Source: Crocinitomicaceae bacterium
Lineage (GTDB): Bacteria > Bacteroidota > Bacteroidia > Flavobacteriales_D > Crocinitomicaceae
Direction of reading: 5' to 3'
DNA length: 64,000 nt
Assembly (NCBI GenBank): GCA_017983465.1
Contig: JAGOBK010000001.1
Coordinates: forward strand, 496,001 to 560,000
Part shown: piece by piece, positions 53,113-61,647 of the stretch
Layout of the letters: every line of letters begins with the position of its first letter
Position numbering within the stretch: the first letter of the stretch is position 1
The notes under the pieces: model-generated
What the model saw: only the letters and a program-made list of their open reading frames with translations
Databases searched by the model: none
What the model was told of the DNA's origin: nothing
Translations under genes and position numbers: made by a program

Positions 53113-54381
53113 ATGGCTGAAATCGTTTACATGCCGAAATTGAGTGATACAATGACCGAAGGGGTTGTTGCAACTTGGAATAAAAATGTGGGTGACGCCG
53201 TAAAAGCTGGTGAAGTACTAGCGGAAATTGAGACGGATAAAGCAACCATGGAATTCGAATCATTTTACGATGGTGTGTTGTTGCACATCGGAGTAGAGAC
53301 TGGAAAAGCTGCACCAGTAAATAGCGTGTTAGCAATTATCGGTCAAGCTGGTGAAGATATTTCTGCTGCATTGGCAAGTGCAGGAGCAAATGCTCCAGGT
53401 GCTGCTGCTGAAGCTCCAAAAACGGAAACGGCTCCTACCCCAGCTCCTGTTGCGAGTCCAGTAGCAAGTACACCTGCTCCTACTCCAAGCCCAGCTGCGA
53501 CAATTGCTCCAATCGCGAACAATTCAAATGGACGCGTATTTGCATCACCATTAGCGAAGAAATTAGCAAGCGAAAAAGGAATTGACATTCATTCTGTTGC
53601 TGGTACAGGTGAAAGCGGACGCATCGTGAAACGCGATGTGGATCATTATACGCCTTACACTCCAGCGGAAAGAACTTTTTCAGCTGCTCCAAGTGGAGTT
53701 GAATCGTTCACAGATGAGCCAGTAAGTCAAATGCGTAAAACCATTGCTCGTCGTTTAGCGGAAAGCAAATTTACAGCTCCGCATTTCTACTTGACAATGG
53801 ACATCAATATGGACCAAGCGATTGCGTCTAGAAAAGCATTAAATAGCCTTGACGGTGTGAAAGTTTCGTTCAACGATTTAGTTGTGAAAGCAGTAGCAAT
53901 GGCATTGAAACAAAATCCAGGTGTGAATAGCTCTTGGATGGGTGACTTCATTCGTCGCAACCAACATGTACACATCGGTGTAGCTGTGGCTGTAGAAGAT
54001 GGATTATTGGTTCCAGTTATTCGTCACGCAGATACCAAAGGACTTGTTCAAATTTCTGCTGAAGTGCGTGAATTCGCTCAAAAAGCAAAAGATAAAAAAC
54101 TACAACCAAGCGATTGGGAAGGTAATACCTTTACCATTTCAAACCTTGGTATGTTCGGAATTGAATCCTTCACGGCAATTGTGAATCCACCAGACAGCTG
54201 TATTTTAGCGATAGGCGGAATCAAAGAAGTTCCTGTGGTTAAAAACGGACAAGTTGTTCCAGGAAATGTCATGAAAGTGACCTTGTCTTGTGACCACCGC
54301 GTAGTTGATGGCGCAACAGGTTCTGGCTTCCTTCAAACGTTTAAAACGTACATGGAGAATCCAGCAGCAATGTTGTTGTAA
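53113..54381 (+). CDS. pdhC: Pyruvate dehydrogenase E2 (dihydrolipoyl acetyltransferase)
   Basis: Core acetyltransferase of pyruvate dehydrogenase. The 422-residue protein has one lipoyl domain (about 1-78; lipoyl Lys44 in ETDKATMEFES), a Pro/Ala-rich linker, a peripheral-subunit-binding domain (about 137-175; ASPLAKKLASEKGIDIHSV), a second linker and the catalytic domain from about 200 to the end with SCDHRVVDGATGSGFL as active site. It is the E2 partner of the adjacent E1-alpha, while the E2 at 9.2 kb belongs to another complex. Confidence 0.96.
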   Translation: MAEIVYMPKLSDTMTEGVVATWNKNVGDAVKAGEVLAEIETDKATMEFESFYDGVLLHIGVETGKAAPVNSVLAIIGQAGEDISAALASAGANAPGAAAEAPKTETAPTPAPVASPVASTPAPTPSPAATIAPIANNSNGRVFASPLAKKLASEKGIDIHSVAGTGESGRIVKRDVDHYTPYTPAERTFSAAPSGVESFTDEPVSQMRKTIARRLAESKFTAPHFYLTMDINMDQAIASRKALNSLDGVKVSFNDLVVKAVAMALKQNPGVNSSWMGDFIRRNQHVHIGVAVAVEDGLLVPVIRHADTKGLVQISAEVREFAQKAKDKKLQPSDWEGNTFTISNLGMFGIESFTAIVNPPDSCILAIGGIKEVPVVKNGQVVPGNVMKVTLSCDHRVVDGATGSGFLQTFKTYMENPAAMLL

Positions 54382-54387
54382 GTTTCC

Positions 54388-54879
54388 TTAAACGTCTTTT
54401 CCAATCGAGTGCATGTCATTGTGGTTTTCCTCAATTTCATCTTTCACTCGTTGAATACATTTGGTTAAAATACGTATCTCTTGGGATGCGTATTTACTTA
54501 ACCAATACCAACTATTGTCCTCATGGTCGATTGCCAAGGACATATGATACAGCGTTTCAAAGTTGTTTTTCAATAACCATTCTTGTGCTTTCAAGTTTCC
54601 TTCTGCGCCGTTAATCATCGCCATCAGATGAGCGTAGCCGTTTTCGATCAACCAATTTCGCGCTTCGTCTTTTAATAGAATCGCAAAGGTCGCCATGTAC
54701 AATTCTGGATAACCGTTATCCTTTAACCACAACTGTAGATCCTCATTTCCTTCAACTGCTTTTGCCCACGCAATGAAGACAAGCGATGGATAATTCACAT
54801 CGTGCAAAGGAACTGCCGCAATTGGCTTTTTCGCTTCTTCCGAATTTTTTAGTGCAGAACCAAAGAGTCGTCTTAACAT
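54388..54879 (-). CDS. Protein of four 25-residue WL..NGY repeats, unknown
   Basis: A 163-residue protein with no signal peptide. Its central part contains four tandem copies of a helical repeat with a strict 25-residue period, measured between tryptophans: LWLKDNGYPELYMATFAI, NWLIENGYAHLMAMINGA, EWLLKNNFETLYHMSLAI and a diverged YWLSKYASQEIRILTK. The pattern is W-L-x-x-N-G-Y-x-x-L-x-x-M, likely helix-turn-helix hairpins building a solenoid. It ends with an acidic coil. I do not recognise a named family. It converges on the pdh E2 gene and is downstream of the SpmA/SpmB fusion (22-nt gap). Confidence 0.78.
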   Translation of the reverse strand: MLRRLFGSALKNSEEAKKPIAAVPLHDVNYPSLVFIAWAKAVEGNEDLQLWLKDNGYPELYMATFAILLKDEARNWLIENGYAHLMAMINGAEGNLKAQEWLLKNNFETLYHMSLAIDHEDNSWYWLSKYASQEIRILTKCIQRVKDEIEENHNDMHSIGKDV

Positions 54880-54901
54880 TTCTAGGAAAGTTTGTCAGTT
54901 A

Positions 54902-56383
54902 TTAGAAAAACCAAAGAGCTACAAAAATAGCCGTAATCACACAGATTAAGTCGACCAGCAACATTGTGCCTAAAGCATAACGTGTGTTACGTACATTAAT
55001 CGAACCGAAGTAAACAGCAATCACATAAAAGGTGGTTTCTGCGCTACATTGAAAAATACTGCTTAATCTACCCGCTAAGGAATCTGGACCGAAATTATTC
55101 ATCGCATCCAACATGAATCCACGTGATCCGCTAGAGCTAAATGGTCGTAACAATGCAACAGGTAAAGAATCGGTAATTTCTTTCGAAACGCCAATGAAAT
55201 GAAATCCAGTCGCAATCCAATTACTGATGATCTCAAACAATCCACTATTTCTAAACAATGAAATAGCCGCTAACATTCCAAGCACGTATGGAAAAATAGC
55301 CACACCTGTGTTGATGCCGCTTTTTGCTCCCACGACAAATGAATCAAAAACAGTTGTTTCTTTTTCCTTGAATTTCTTCTCGTGAACAAAAGCAAAGATT
55401 AAGGTTGCTACGATAATCCCCAATAAAAGGACACTAGAAAAATTACTTGAAAAGAAATTCTTACCGATTAAATCCAAACTATTGACATACATTAAAAGTC
55501 CAATGATTGCCGCAATGATTGTTGTCAAGGCAATTAATAGCGTTGCACTTCGAAATTGAATGCGCTGTCTAAACCCTACAATGAAAAATGCAGCCAAGGT
55601 TCCAATAAGCGAAGTCACAATACAAGGCAACATGACATCTGCTGGATTCGCTGCATTGGCTGCCGCGCGATAACCGATAATCGATGTAGGAATAAGTGTG
55701 AGTCCAGCAGCATGTAAACACAAGAACATGATCTGCGCATCTGATGCACGGTCTTTGTCCGGATTGATTTCCTGTAAACTTTGCATGGCTTTCAATCCAA
55801 ATGGCGTTGCAGCGGAATCGAGTCCTAAAAAGTTTGCGGAAAAATTCAAGGTCATGTAAGAAATGGACTCATGATTTTTCGGCACTGACGGAAAAACCTT
55901 GACAAAGAATGGACTCAAGCGTCTTGCTAATCGTTCCGTCGCTCCTGAATCAATCAACAACTGCATGATGCCACAGAAGAACGCCAAATAGGCCATCAAT
56001 GGCAAAATCAAATCAAACAAACTTGCTTTGCACGTTTCTAGTAGTCCATCTGCCTTTTGCGTTCCTTTGAATACTTGAACAGTTTGATTCTTCAAAACGT
56101 ACGTTGTGTCAATGTCATCTGGATTGACATTAAACACTAAGGTTCCTTCTGGAGCCGACTTCATTTTTTCTTGGAATCCACTAGAACAATCCTTCAGGTA
56201 GCGCTCACCTGTTAAAATCGGACTATCTTTTTTTCCATTTAAGACATATTCAATCGAATAAGAATTGGACAAAAATAGTCCAGCAAAGACAAATAATACG
56301 GAGCTAATGAAGATGATTAGCCAAAATCTACTTAATACCATGAAACGAATATCCACATTTTTCCGGCTTCTCGTTGCAATCAA
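54902..56383 (-). CDS. SpmA-SpmB-type fusion (nucleoside-recognition/Gate domain membrane protein)
   Basis: A 493-residue membrane protein with about ten helices that joins the two spore maturation-type halves: the SpmA-like half (about 170-240; LNFSANFLGLDSAATPFGLKAMQSLQEIN) and the SpmB-like half (about 345-490; GAKSGINTGVAIFPYVLGMLAAISLFRNSGLFE, LRPFSSSGSRGFMLDAM). Each has a Gate (nucleoside-recognition) domain typical of transporters. In Firmicutes SpmA and SpmB are separate and help spore core dehydration; Bacteroidota do not sporulate, so this is a transporter or channel of unknown substrate. A long periplasmic loop (about residues 30-130) is present. Confidence 0.9.
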   Translation of the reverse strand: MIATRSRKNVDIRFMVLSRFWLIIFISSVLFVFAGLFLSNSYSIEYVLNGKKDSPILTGERYLKDCSSGFQEKMKSAPEGTLVFNVNPDDIDTTYVLKNQTVQVFKGTQKADGLLETCKASLFDLILPLMAYLAFFCGIMQLLIDSGATERLARRLSPFFVKVFPSVPKNHESISYMTLNFSANFLGLDSAATPFGLKAMQSLQEINPDKDRASDAQIMFLCLHAAGLTLIPTSIIGYRAAANAANPADVMLPCIVTSLIGTLAAFFIVGFRQRIQFRSATLLIALTTIIAAIIGLLMYVNSLDLIGKNFFSSNFSSVLLLGIIVATLIFAFVHEKKFKEKETTVFDSFVVGAKSGINTGVAIFPYVLGMLAAISLFRNSGLFEIISNWIATGFHFIGVSKEITDSLPVALLRPFSSSGSRGFMLDAMNNFGPDSLAGRLSSIFQCSAETTFYVIAVYFGSINVRNTRYALGTMLLVDLICVITAIFVALWFF

Positions 56384-56458
56384 GTTAAAAAAGAATTAAC
56401 ACAGGTTATTGAATTACGCGAAAAGAAACAAAATCACGCGCTACAAATGGATAGTGTG

Positions 56459-56466
56459 TACCTTTG
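56459..56466 (+). promoter_or_regulatory. -7 promoter box of the second pirin gene
   Basis: TACCTTTG, perfect TAnnTTTG, 19 nt upstream of the ATG at 56486. The longer frame from 56447 would start upstream of the box and is therefore not used. Confidence 0.7.
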
Positions 56467-56485
56467 TCCAAACAATCGCACACGA

Positions 56486-57199
56486 ATGAAAAAAGTCCTA
56501 CATACCTCCCAAACTCGCGGCCACGCCAATCATGGTTGGCTGAACGCAAAACATTCCTTTAGTTTCGCACAATGGTACAATCCAGAACGCATTAACTTTG
56601 GCGCATTGCGCGTATTAAACGACGACATTGTTGCCGCAGCGATGGGATTTGGGAAACATCCCCACGATAACATGGAAATCATCACGATTCCTCTTCGCGG
56701 CTCACTTCGCCATCAAGATAGCATGGGATTCAGTGAAGTGGTCAAAGCAGGTGAAGTTCAGGTGATGTCAGCCGGAACTGGAATTTTTCACAGTGAAATG
56801 AATGCTAGCAACCAAGAAGACCTGAATTTATTTCAAATTTGGATTTTTCCAAATAAACAAGGAGTCACACCTCGTTACGAGCAAAAGTCCTATGATTTAA
56901 AGGATTCAGAACAACGATTCTTGCAATTGGTTTCGCCTCATGCGGATCAAGAAGGAGTTTGGATTCACCAAAACGCATGGATTCACCTCGTTAGTATGGA
57001 GGAAAGCACTTCCCTCACCTATACAATGAAAGGTGAAGGAAATGGCGCATACTTCATGAACATTGATGGGTCGTTTGAAATCGAACAAGAACTTTTGAAG
57101 GAGCGCGACGCAATGGGAATATGGGATACAAAAGAAATTGTCCTCAAGAATAAACAAAAAGGACGAATGCTAGTTATAGAAGTACCAATGATATTTTAA
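56486..57199 (+). CDS. Pirin family bicupin protein (YhhW-like)
   Basis: A 237-residue cytoplasmic pirin of the YhhW/YhaK type, some members of which oxidise quercetin. N-terminal cupin with metal ligands in GFGKHPHDNMEIITIPLRG (two His) and FHSEMNAS (His, Glu), then a diverged second cupin. A typical start RGHANHGWLNAKHSFSFAQWYNPER confirms the family. The promoter box at 56459-56466 sets the ATG at 56486. It is followed by the nitroreductase gene after 1 nt, an arrangement seen as a redox/aromatic pair in many bacteria, though no aromatic substrate is known here. Confidence 0.93.
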   Translation: MKKVLHTSQTRGHANHGWLNAKHSFSFAQWYNPERINFGALRVLNDDIVAAAMGFGKHPHDNMEIITIPLRGSLRHQDSMGFSEVVKAGEVQVMSAGTGIFHSEMNASNQEDLNLFQIWIFPNKQGVTPRYEQKSYDLKDSEQRFLQLVSPHADQEGVWIHQNAWIHLVSMEESTSLTYTMKGEGNGAYFMNIDGSFEIEQELLKERDAMGIWDTKEIVLKNKQKGRMLVIEVPMIF

Positions 57200-57200
57200 T

Positions 57201-57833
57201 ATGAAACAGATAATAGACGATTTAAACTGGAGATACGCAACGAAACAATTCGATTCAACGCTTAAATTGACAAACGAGCAATTGGATGTCATTAAGGACT
57301 CCTTGCGTTTGACCCCGTCCGCTTATGGGATTCAACCCTTAAAATTCATCTTTGTTTCAAGTCCAGCATTGAGAGAACAAATCAAAGAAATTGCCTTTAA
57401 TCAAGGACAAGTTGTGGATGCCTCTCACCTATTGATCATCTGCTCCTACACTTCCATCGATGAATCTTACATTGATGCTCATGTGGAGTTAGTCACGGAA
57501 ACACGAAATACGCCGGCTGAAAGAGCCGCTGGATTCAGTGAATTCTTAAAGAAAAACATCTTGAGCATGGCGGACAGTGACGTTGAGCCATGGAATGTTC
57601 GTCAGGCGTATATTGCACTTGGACAATTACTTCATACGTGTGCGAGCATCCGTGTGGACGCTACACCTATGGAAGGATTCAACGCGAAGAAATTGGACGA
57701 ATTGTTAGGACTTGCAGATCAAAACTTAAAAAGTGTTTTGTTATGTCCAATTGGCTTCCGTTCAAGCGAAGACAACTACCAACACCTAGCGAAGGTTCGC
57801 AAAAGCAAAGAAACCTTGTTTCAGACCTTATAG
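57201..57833 (+). CDS. NAD(P)H nitroreductase, NfsB/FRase I-like
   Basis: A 210-residue FMN-dependent oxidoreductase. The opening DDLNWRYATKQFDSTLKLTNEQLD contains the conserved Arg/Ser-type FMN phosphate contacts (RYATKQFD), TPSAYGIQPLKF is the second FMN site, and the C-terminal LCPIGFRSSEDNYQ loop is standard (usually GFR..D). Such enzymes reduce quinones, flavins, nitroaromatics or protect against electrophiles. It is co-transcribed with the pirin gene upstream and followed by a terminator. Confidence 0.93.
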   Translation: MKQIIDDLNWRYATKQFDSTLKLTNEQLDVIKDSLRLTPSAYGIQPLKFIFVSSPALREQIKEIAFNQGQVVDASHLLIICSYTSIDESYIDAHVELVTETRNTPAERAAGFSEFLKKNILSMADSDVEPWNVRQAYIALGQLLHTCASIRVDATPMEGFNAKKLDELLGLADQNLKSVLLCPIGFRSSEDNYQHLAKVRKSKETLFQTL

Positions 57834-57882
57834 CTTATCCACAATTTTACGTGTATAAAAAAGCTTGATTTTATTGGACTTT

Positions 57883-57905
57883 GAGGACTTCCGGGTCCTC
57901 ATTTT
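57883..57905 (+). terminator. Rho-independent terminator after the nitroreductase gene
   Basis: GAGGAC (57883-57888), 6-nt loop, GTCCTC (57895-57900) then ATTTTT. Confidence 0.75.
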
Positions 57906-57909
57906 TCAT

Positions 57910-57917
57910 TATATTTG
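57910..57917 (+). promoter_or_regulatory. -7 promoter box directly before the subtilisin gene
   Basis: TATATTTG, perfect TAnnTTTG, ending 3 nt before the ATG at 57921. If active, transcription starts at about the initiation codon (leaderless mRNA). Confidence 0.45.
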
Positions 57918-57920
57918 AGC

Positions 57921-60101
57921 ATGTCGACTATTTACAAGCAATTTTTATTGGTCTTTTGCGGATTGGTTTTAAGTACCTTAACTTTGCATGGACAAGTGAA
58001 AATGAGCGCGAGTAACCGAGTGGACTTAGCAACAATTCATCATCAGTTAATGGTGGAGAAAGGTGTTGTTCATCCGGATCTTTTATCTCGTTATCCCATT
58101 TATCAAATTAACGGAAGTTACTATTTATCTTTTCTTGGAAAGATTTCGGAAGGATTCAATCGTTCTGATTTAATCAAAAGAGGATTCATTGTTGGGAGTC
58201 CAATCGCAAATTTGGTAAGCATCAAAGTTCCTTTAAATAAAACGAGTCAACTCACTACGATCAAAGGATTAAGCTATTTGGAGATTGCTTCTAAAATTCA
58301 CAATTCATTAGACAAAGCCATCGTTGACATGCATGCGGACAGTGTCCACCAAGGAATTGGCTTACCGCAAGGATATTCAGGAAAAGACGTTTACATTGGC
58401 GTAACGGACTGGGGATTTGACTACACTTCTCCCGTGTTTTACGATACAGCCATGCAGGAATCACGCATCGTAGCGGCTTGGGATCAATACAAAACGAGCG
58501 GACCGCATCCACAGGGATTTGCGTACGGAACAGAATACACAACGTTAGGAGAACTTTTCGCAGCGGGAAGTGACACAGCCAACATCTACTCGTATGCAAC
58601 ACATGGAACGCATGTTTCCTCCATCGCAGGTGGTGGTGGCGCAGGAACACCGTACAAAGGGGTTGCTTTCGATGCCAACTTTTTGTTTGTGACTTTTTTA
58701 GTCGACGAAGCGGCCGTTCTAGATGCATGGGAATGGATGTACCAAAAAGCGCAGGCGGATGGAAAACGTTTGGTCATTAACATGTCCTGGGGACTTTACC
58801 ACTTCGGAACACTCGATGGAACCTCGATTTTAAGTCAAGCAATTACTGCTTATACGGATTTAGGCGTTGTATTCGCGAACTCCGGAGGAAACAACGGAAA
58901 TGTGAATTTCCACATCAAAAAAACCTTTAATCAAGATCAGTTTAAATCGAGAATTGAATTCTATTCGTACTCGGCAAATGCAAACATGTGGGGACAAAGT
59001 GTCCATGCGTGGGGTGAAGCAGGAAATTCTTTCGAGAATGGATTGCTAATCACCAATAACGCTGGAAACACCCTGATTGAAAGTCCATTTTACAGCACAG
59101 CAACAGTTACAAACTACATTGATTCGTTTTTAGTTACTGGTTTAGACACCATTTGGTTTAACATTACTGCGGATGCAACTCATCCTTTGAATGGACGCCC
59201 ACAAATGCGTTTACGTGTGAAGAACACCAATACCGCTCTTCGTGTGTTACTAAAATCCAAAGCGGAAACAGGAACGGTTCATTACTGGAATGTGACTGAA
59301 CTTTCGAATGACGTTGGAAATTGGGGAATGCCTTTTTCTTTTTCCTACGGCGGATCTATTTCAGGTGACAACCAAAACGGAATCAGCGAACCTTCTTGCT
59401 CCGAAGATGTCATCAGTGTCGCTGCTTACGCCTCCCAGTATTTGAGCGGAAGTGGGAATCCAGTTGGTGGTGGAATTGCCTCTTTCTCTTCGGTTGGTCC
59501 ACGATACGACGGACAAATGAAACCAGATATTGCTGCACCAGGAGTTGCGATTATTTCAGCCATGTCATCGTTTACAGATGCTACCTTCTCTTCGATCGAC
59601 AATGTCAATTTCAATAACAAAACCTATCACTTTGCAAAAATGTCCGGAACATCGATGGCTTCACCTATGGTAGCCGGAGTTTCCGCATTGATTTTGGAAG
59701 CGAATCCATATTTATCAGCAAGACAAGTAAAGGAAATCATCATGCTGACGGCTCGAGAAGATAACTTAACTGGAAACATTCCAGCAGAAGGAAGTCCGAT
59801 TTGGGGAGCAGGAAAAATCAACGCCTACGCAGCGGTGAAATTAGCTTTACAGACTTTAGGATTTGAAAAAGTTCCACACGAAATCGATTGGAATGTCTAT
59901 CCAAATCCTGTGATGAACGAATTACATTTCACGATCGTTGAACTTCCGAAAACGGTAGACATCATCGATATGGAAGGAAGCATCTACGAAAAGAACATCT
60001 ACGATGGGAAAGTCTATGTTTCTGACCTACCAGCTGGAACGTACTTCATTCGCTTGATCATCGACGGCAAAGTACAGCAAGAACGTTTTATCAAGCAATA
60101 A
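57921..60101 (+). CDS. Secreted subtilisin-like (S8) serine protease with T9SS sorting domain
   Basis: A 726-residue secreted protease. Signal peptide to about residue 25 (TLTLHGQ), an N-terminal prodomain-like part to about 150, then the S8 domain with the triad: Asp in GVTDWGFDYT, His in ATHGTHVSSIAGGGG, Ser in SGTSMASPMVAGVSA. A long beta-rich insertion lies between the His and Ser blocks. After the protease domain the last 75 residues form a T9SS type A domain: VYPNPVMNELHF ... DLPAGTYFIRL...RFIKQ. Likely exported by the PorSS/T9SS. The frame could start at a TTG at 57915, but this lies in the -7 box. Confidence 0.93.
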   Translation: MSTIYKQFLLVFCGLVLSTLTLHGQVKMSASNRVDLATIHHQLMVEKGVVHPDLLSRYPIYQINGSYYLSFLGKISEGFNRSDLIKRGFIVGSPIANLVSIKVPLNKTSQLTTIKGLSYLEIASKIHNSLDKAIVDMHADSVHQGIGLPQGYSGKDVYIGVTDWGFDYTSPVFYDTAMQESRIVAAWDQYKTSGPHPQGFAYGTEYTTLGELFAAGSDTANIYSYATHGTHVSSIAGGGGAGTPYKGVAFDANFLFVTFLVDEAAVLDAWEWMYQKAQADGKRLVINMSWGLYHFGTLDGTSILSQAITAYTDLGVVFANSGGNNGNVNFHIKKTFNQDQFKSRIEFYSYSANANMWGQSVHAWGEAGNSFENGLLITNNAGNTLIESPFYSTATVTNYIDSFLVTGLDTIWFNITADATHPLNGRPQMRLRVKNTNTALRVLLKSKAETGTVHYWNVTELSNDVGNWGMPFSFSYGGSISGDNQNGISEPSCSEDVISVAAYASQYLSGSGNPVGGGIASFSSVGPRYDGQMKPDIAAPGVAIISAMSSFTDATFSSIDNVNFNNKTYHFAKMSGTSMASPMVAGVSALILEANPYLSARQVKEIIMLTAREDNLTGNIPAEGSPIWGAGKINAYAAVKLALQTLGFEKVPHEIDWNVYPNPVMNELHFTIVELPKTVDIIDMEGSIYEKNIYDGKVYVSDLPAGTYFIRLIIDGKVQQERFIKQ

Positions 60102-60596
60102 ATGGACATTCGTCTCGCAACCGCACTCGAATTACCGATTCTTGAATCCTTAGCACGTGAGATTTGGCCGCATACCTATGCTGACATTATCACGAAAGAA
60201 CAAATGGACTTCATGTTGAATTGGATGTACTCCACGGAAACTTTGATCACGCAACAACAAGCCGGACACGAATTTTACATTCTACAAAAGGACTCTACGG
60301 ATATTGGTTTTCTGGCGATTGAACAAACAGGCGACGAATTGAAAGTCAACAAAGTGTACGTCCTGCCAACTTCACAAGGACTTGGCGCTGGTAAAAAACT
60401 CATGGAAAAAGCCATCGAACGCGCAAAAGCAAAACAGTGTGCCCATATTTTCCTACAAGTGAATCGTGCCAATAAAGCAAAGTTCTTTTACGACAAACTG
60501 GGATTCACCATCCGAAGAGAAGAGAAATTCGACATCGGACATGGCTTTTTCATGGATGATTACATCATGGAATTGAAAGTTGAATCGGCTCTTTAG
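60102..60596 (+). CDS. GNAT family N-acetyltransferase
   Basis: A 164-residue acetyltransferase. CoA-binding motif LPTSQGLGAGKKLMEKAIERAK (R/Q-x-x-G-x-G/A), preceded by DIGFLAIEQTGDELKVNKVYVL, and a tail with LGFTIRREEKFDIGHGFFMDDYIME typical of the RimI/YitI-like group. Substrate cannot be predicted. The ATG follows the TAA of the subtilisin gene with no gap, so it may be read by termination-reinitiation, despite the unrelated function. Confidence 0.93.
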   Translation: MDIRLATALELPILESLAREIWPHTYADIITKEQMDFMLNWMYSTETLITQQQAGHEFYILQKDSTDIGFLAIEQTGDELKVNKVYVLPTSQGLGAGKKLMEKAIERAKAKQCAHIFLQVNRANKAKFFYDKLGFTIRREEKFDIGHGFFMDDYIMELKVESAL

Positions 60597-60614
60597 TCCT
60601 AATCACATTTTCCT

Positions 60615-60622
60615 TATCTTCG
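60615..60622 (+). promoter_or_regulatory. Variant -7 box of the ACMSD-like gene
   Basis: TATCTTCG, one mismatch to TAnnTTTG (TTCG instead of TTTG), 17 nt before the ATG at 60640. The same variant occurs before 36860 and, as TACATTCG, before 45588. Confidence 0.35.
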
Positions 60623-60639
60623 CTACCAAAATCTGACCT

Positions 60640-61647
60640 ATGCTGAAAATCGACATGCACTCTCATATCATTCCGAAGAATTTACCGAATTGGACGGAGA
60701 AATTTGGCTACGGGAAATTCATTTACTTGAATCACAATGAGGACCGAAGTGCAGACATGATGCAAGGAGGACAGTTTTTTAGACGCATCAAAGAAAATTG
60801 CTGGGACGAAGACCTACGTTTGGGTGAATACGAACAATTTCAAACGCAAACACAAGTGGTTTGTACGATTCCGGTGCTTTTCTCCTATTGGGCAGAACCG
60901 AAACACGGATTGGAATTGTCCGAGTATTTGAATGACCATATTGCTGAATTGGTGGCGAAATATCCGAAAAACTACATTGGACTGGCGACCATTCCGATGC
61001 AGGACACCGAATTAGCGATCAAAGAATTGGAACGCGCCAAAGCCATTGGACACGTCGGCATTCAGATTGGATCAAACATCAACGACGAAAATTTAAGTGA
61101 AGAACGTTTCTTCCCTATTTTCGAAGCGTGTGAACGTCTCGGAATGGCGGTGATGATTCATCCATGGCAAATGATGGGATTTGACAGCATGAAAAAGTAT
61201 TGGCTACCTTGGTTAGTGGGAATGCCGGCAGAAACGTCTCGTGCGGCTTGCTCAATGATTTTCGGTGGTGTATTGGAACGCTTGCCAAACCTACGCGTGT
61301 GTTTTTCGCATGCCGGTGGGTCATTTCTTCCCACTTTAGGTCGCATCGAACATGGATTCAATTGTCGTCCCGATTTAGTGGCGATTGACAATGAGGTGAA
61401 TCCGCGTGATTACGTTGGGAAATTCTGGGTAGATTGCATCACGCACGACATCGATGCCTTGAAGTACATTCTGAAGATGCAAGGATCTATGCGCGTCTGT
61501 TTAGGTTCTGATTATCCGTTCCCACTTGGAGATTTGGAAATCGGGAAATTCATCGAAGAGAGTGATTTATCCACGCAGGACAAAGAAAACATCTTTTCCA
61601 ATTCCACTTTGGAATGGTTGAATTTAGATAAATCGCTGTTTCTTTAG
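60640..61647 (+). CDS. Amidohydrolase of the ACMSD family (2-amino-3-carboxymuconate-semialdehyde decarboxylase-like)
   Basis: A 335-residue metal-dependent decarboxylase-type barrel. Zinc ligands: MHSHIIP (HxH at residues 7 and 9), HPWQMMG (His), and SDYPFPLG (Asp); FSHAGGSFLPTLGRIEHG carries the catalytic His region. The family removes a carboxylate from ACMS in kynurenine/3-hydroxyanthranilate degradation, and related members are gamma-resorcylate or 5-carboxyvanillate decarboxylases. No other kynurenine gene is in the window, so the exact substrate is a guess, but length and motifs favour ACMSD. Converges with a 4-bp stop overlap on the SIMPL gene. Confidence 0.88.
   Translation: MLKIDMHSHIIPKNLPNWTEKFGYGKFIYLNHNEDRSADMMQGGQFFRRIKENCWDEDLRLGEYEQFQTQTQVVCTIPVLFSYWAEPKHGLELSEYLNDHIAELVAKYPKNYIGLATIPMQDTELAIKELERAKAIGHVGIQIGSNINDENLSEERFFPIFEACERLGMAVMIHPWQMMGFDSMKKYWLPWLVGMPAETSRAACSMIFGGVLERLPNLRVCFSHAGGSFLPTLGRIEHGFNCRPDLVAIDNEVNPRDYVGKFWVDCITHDIDALKYILKMQGSMRVCLGSDYPFPLGDLEIGKFIEESDLSTQDKENIFSNSTLEWLNLDKSLFL

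Noticed and set aside
57915..57920. TTG start of the subtilisin gene two codons earlier
   Set aside because: It lies within the TATATTTG -7 box; the ATG at 57921 begins the natural signal peptide.
58291..58728. 145-codon minus-strand frame in the subtilisin gene
   Set aside because: Antisense shadow over the protease domain; extreme Arg/Cys/His content and no start signal.
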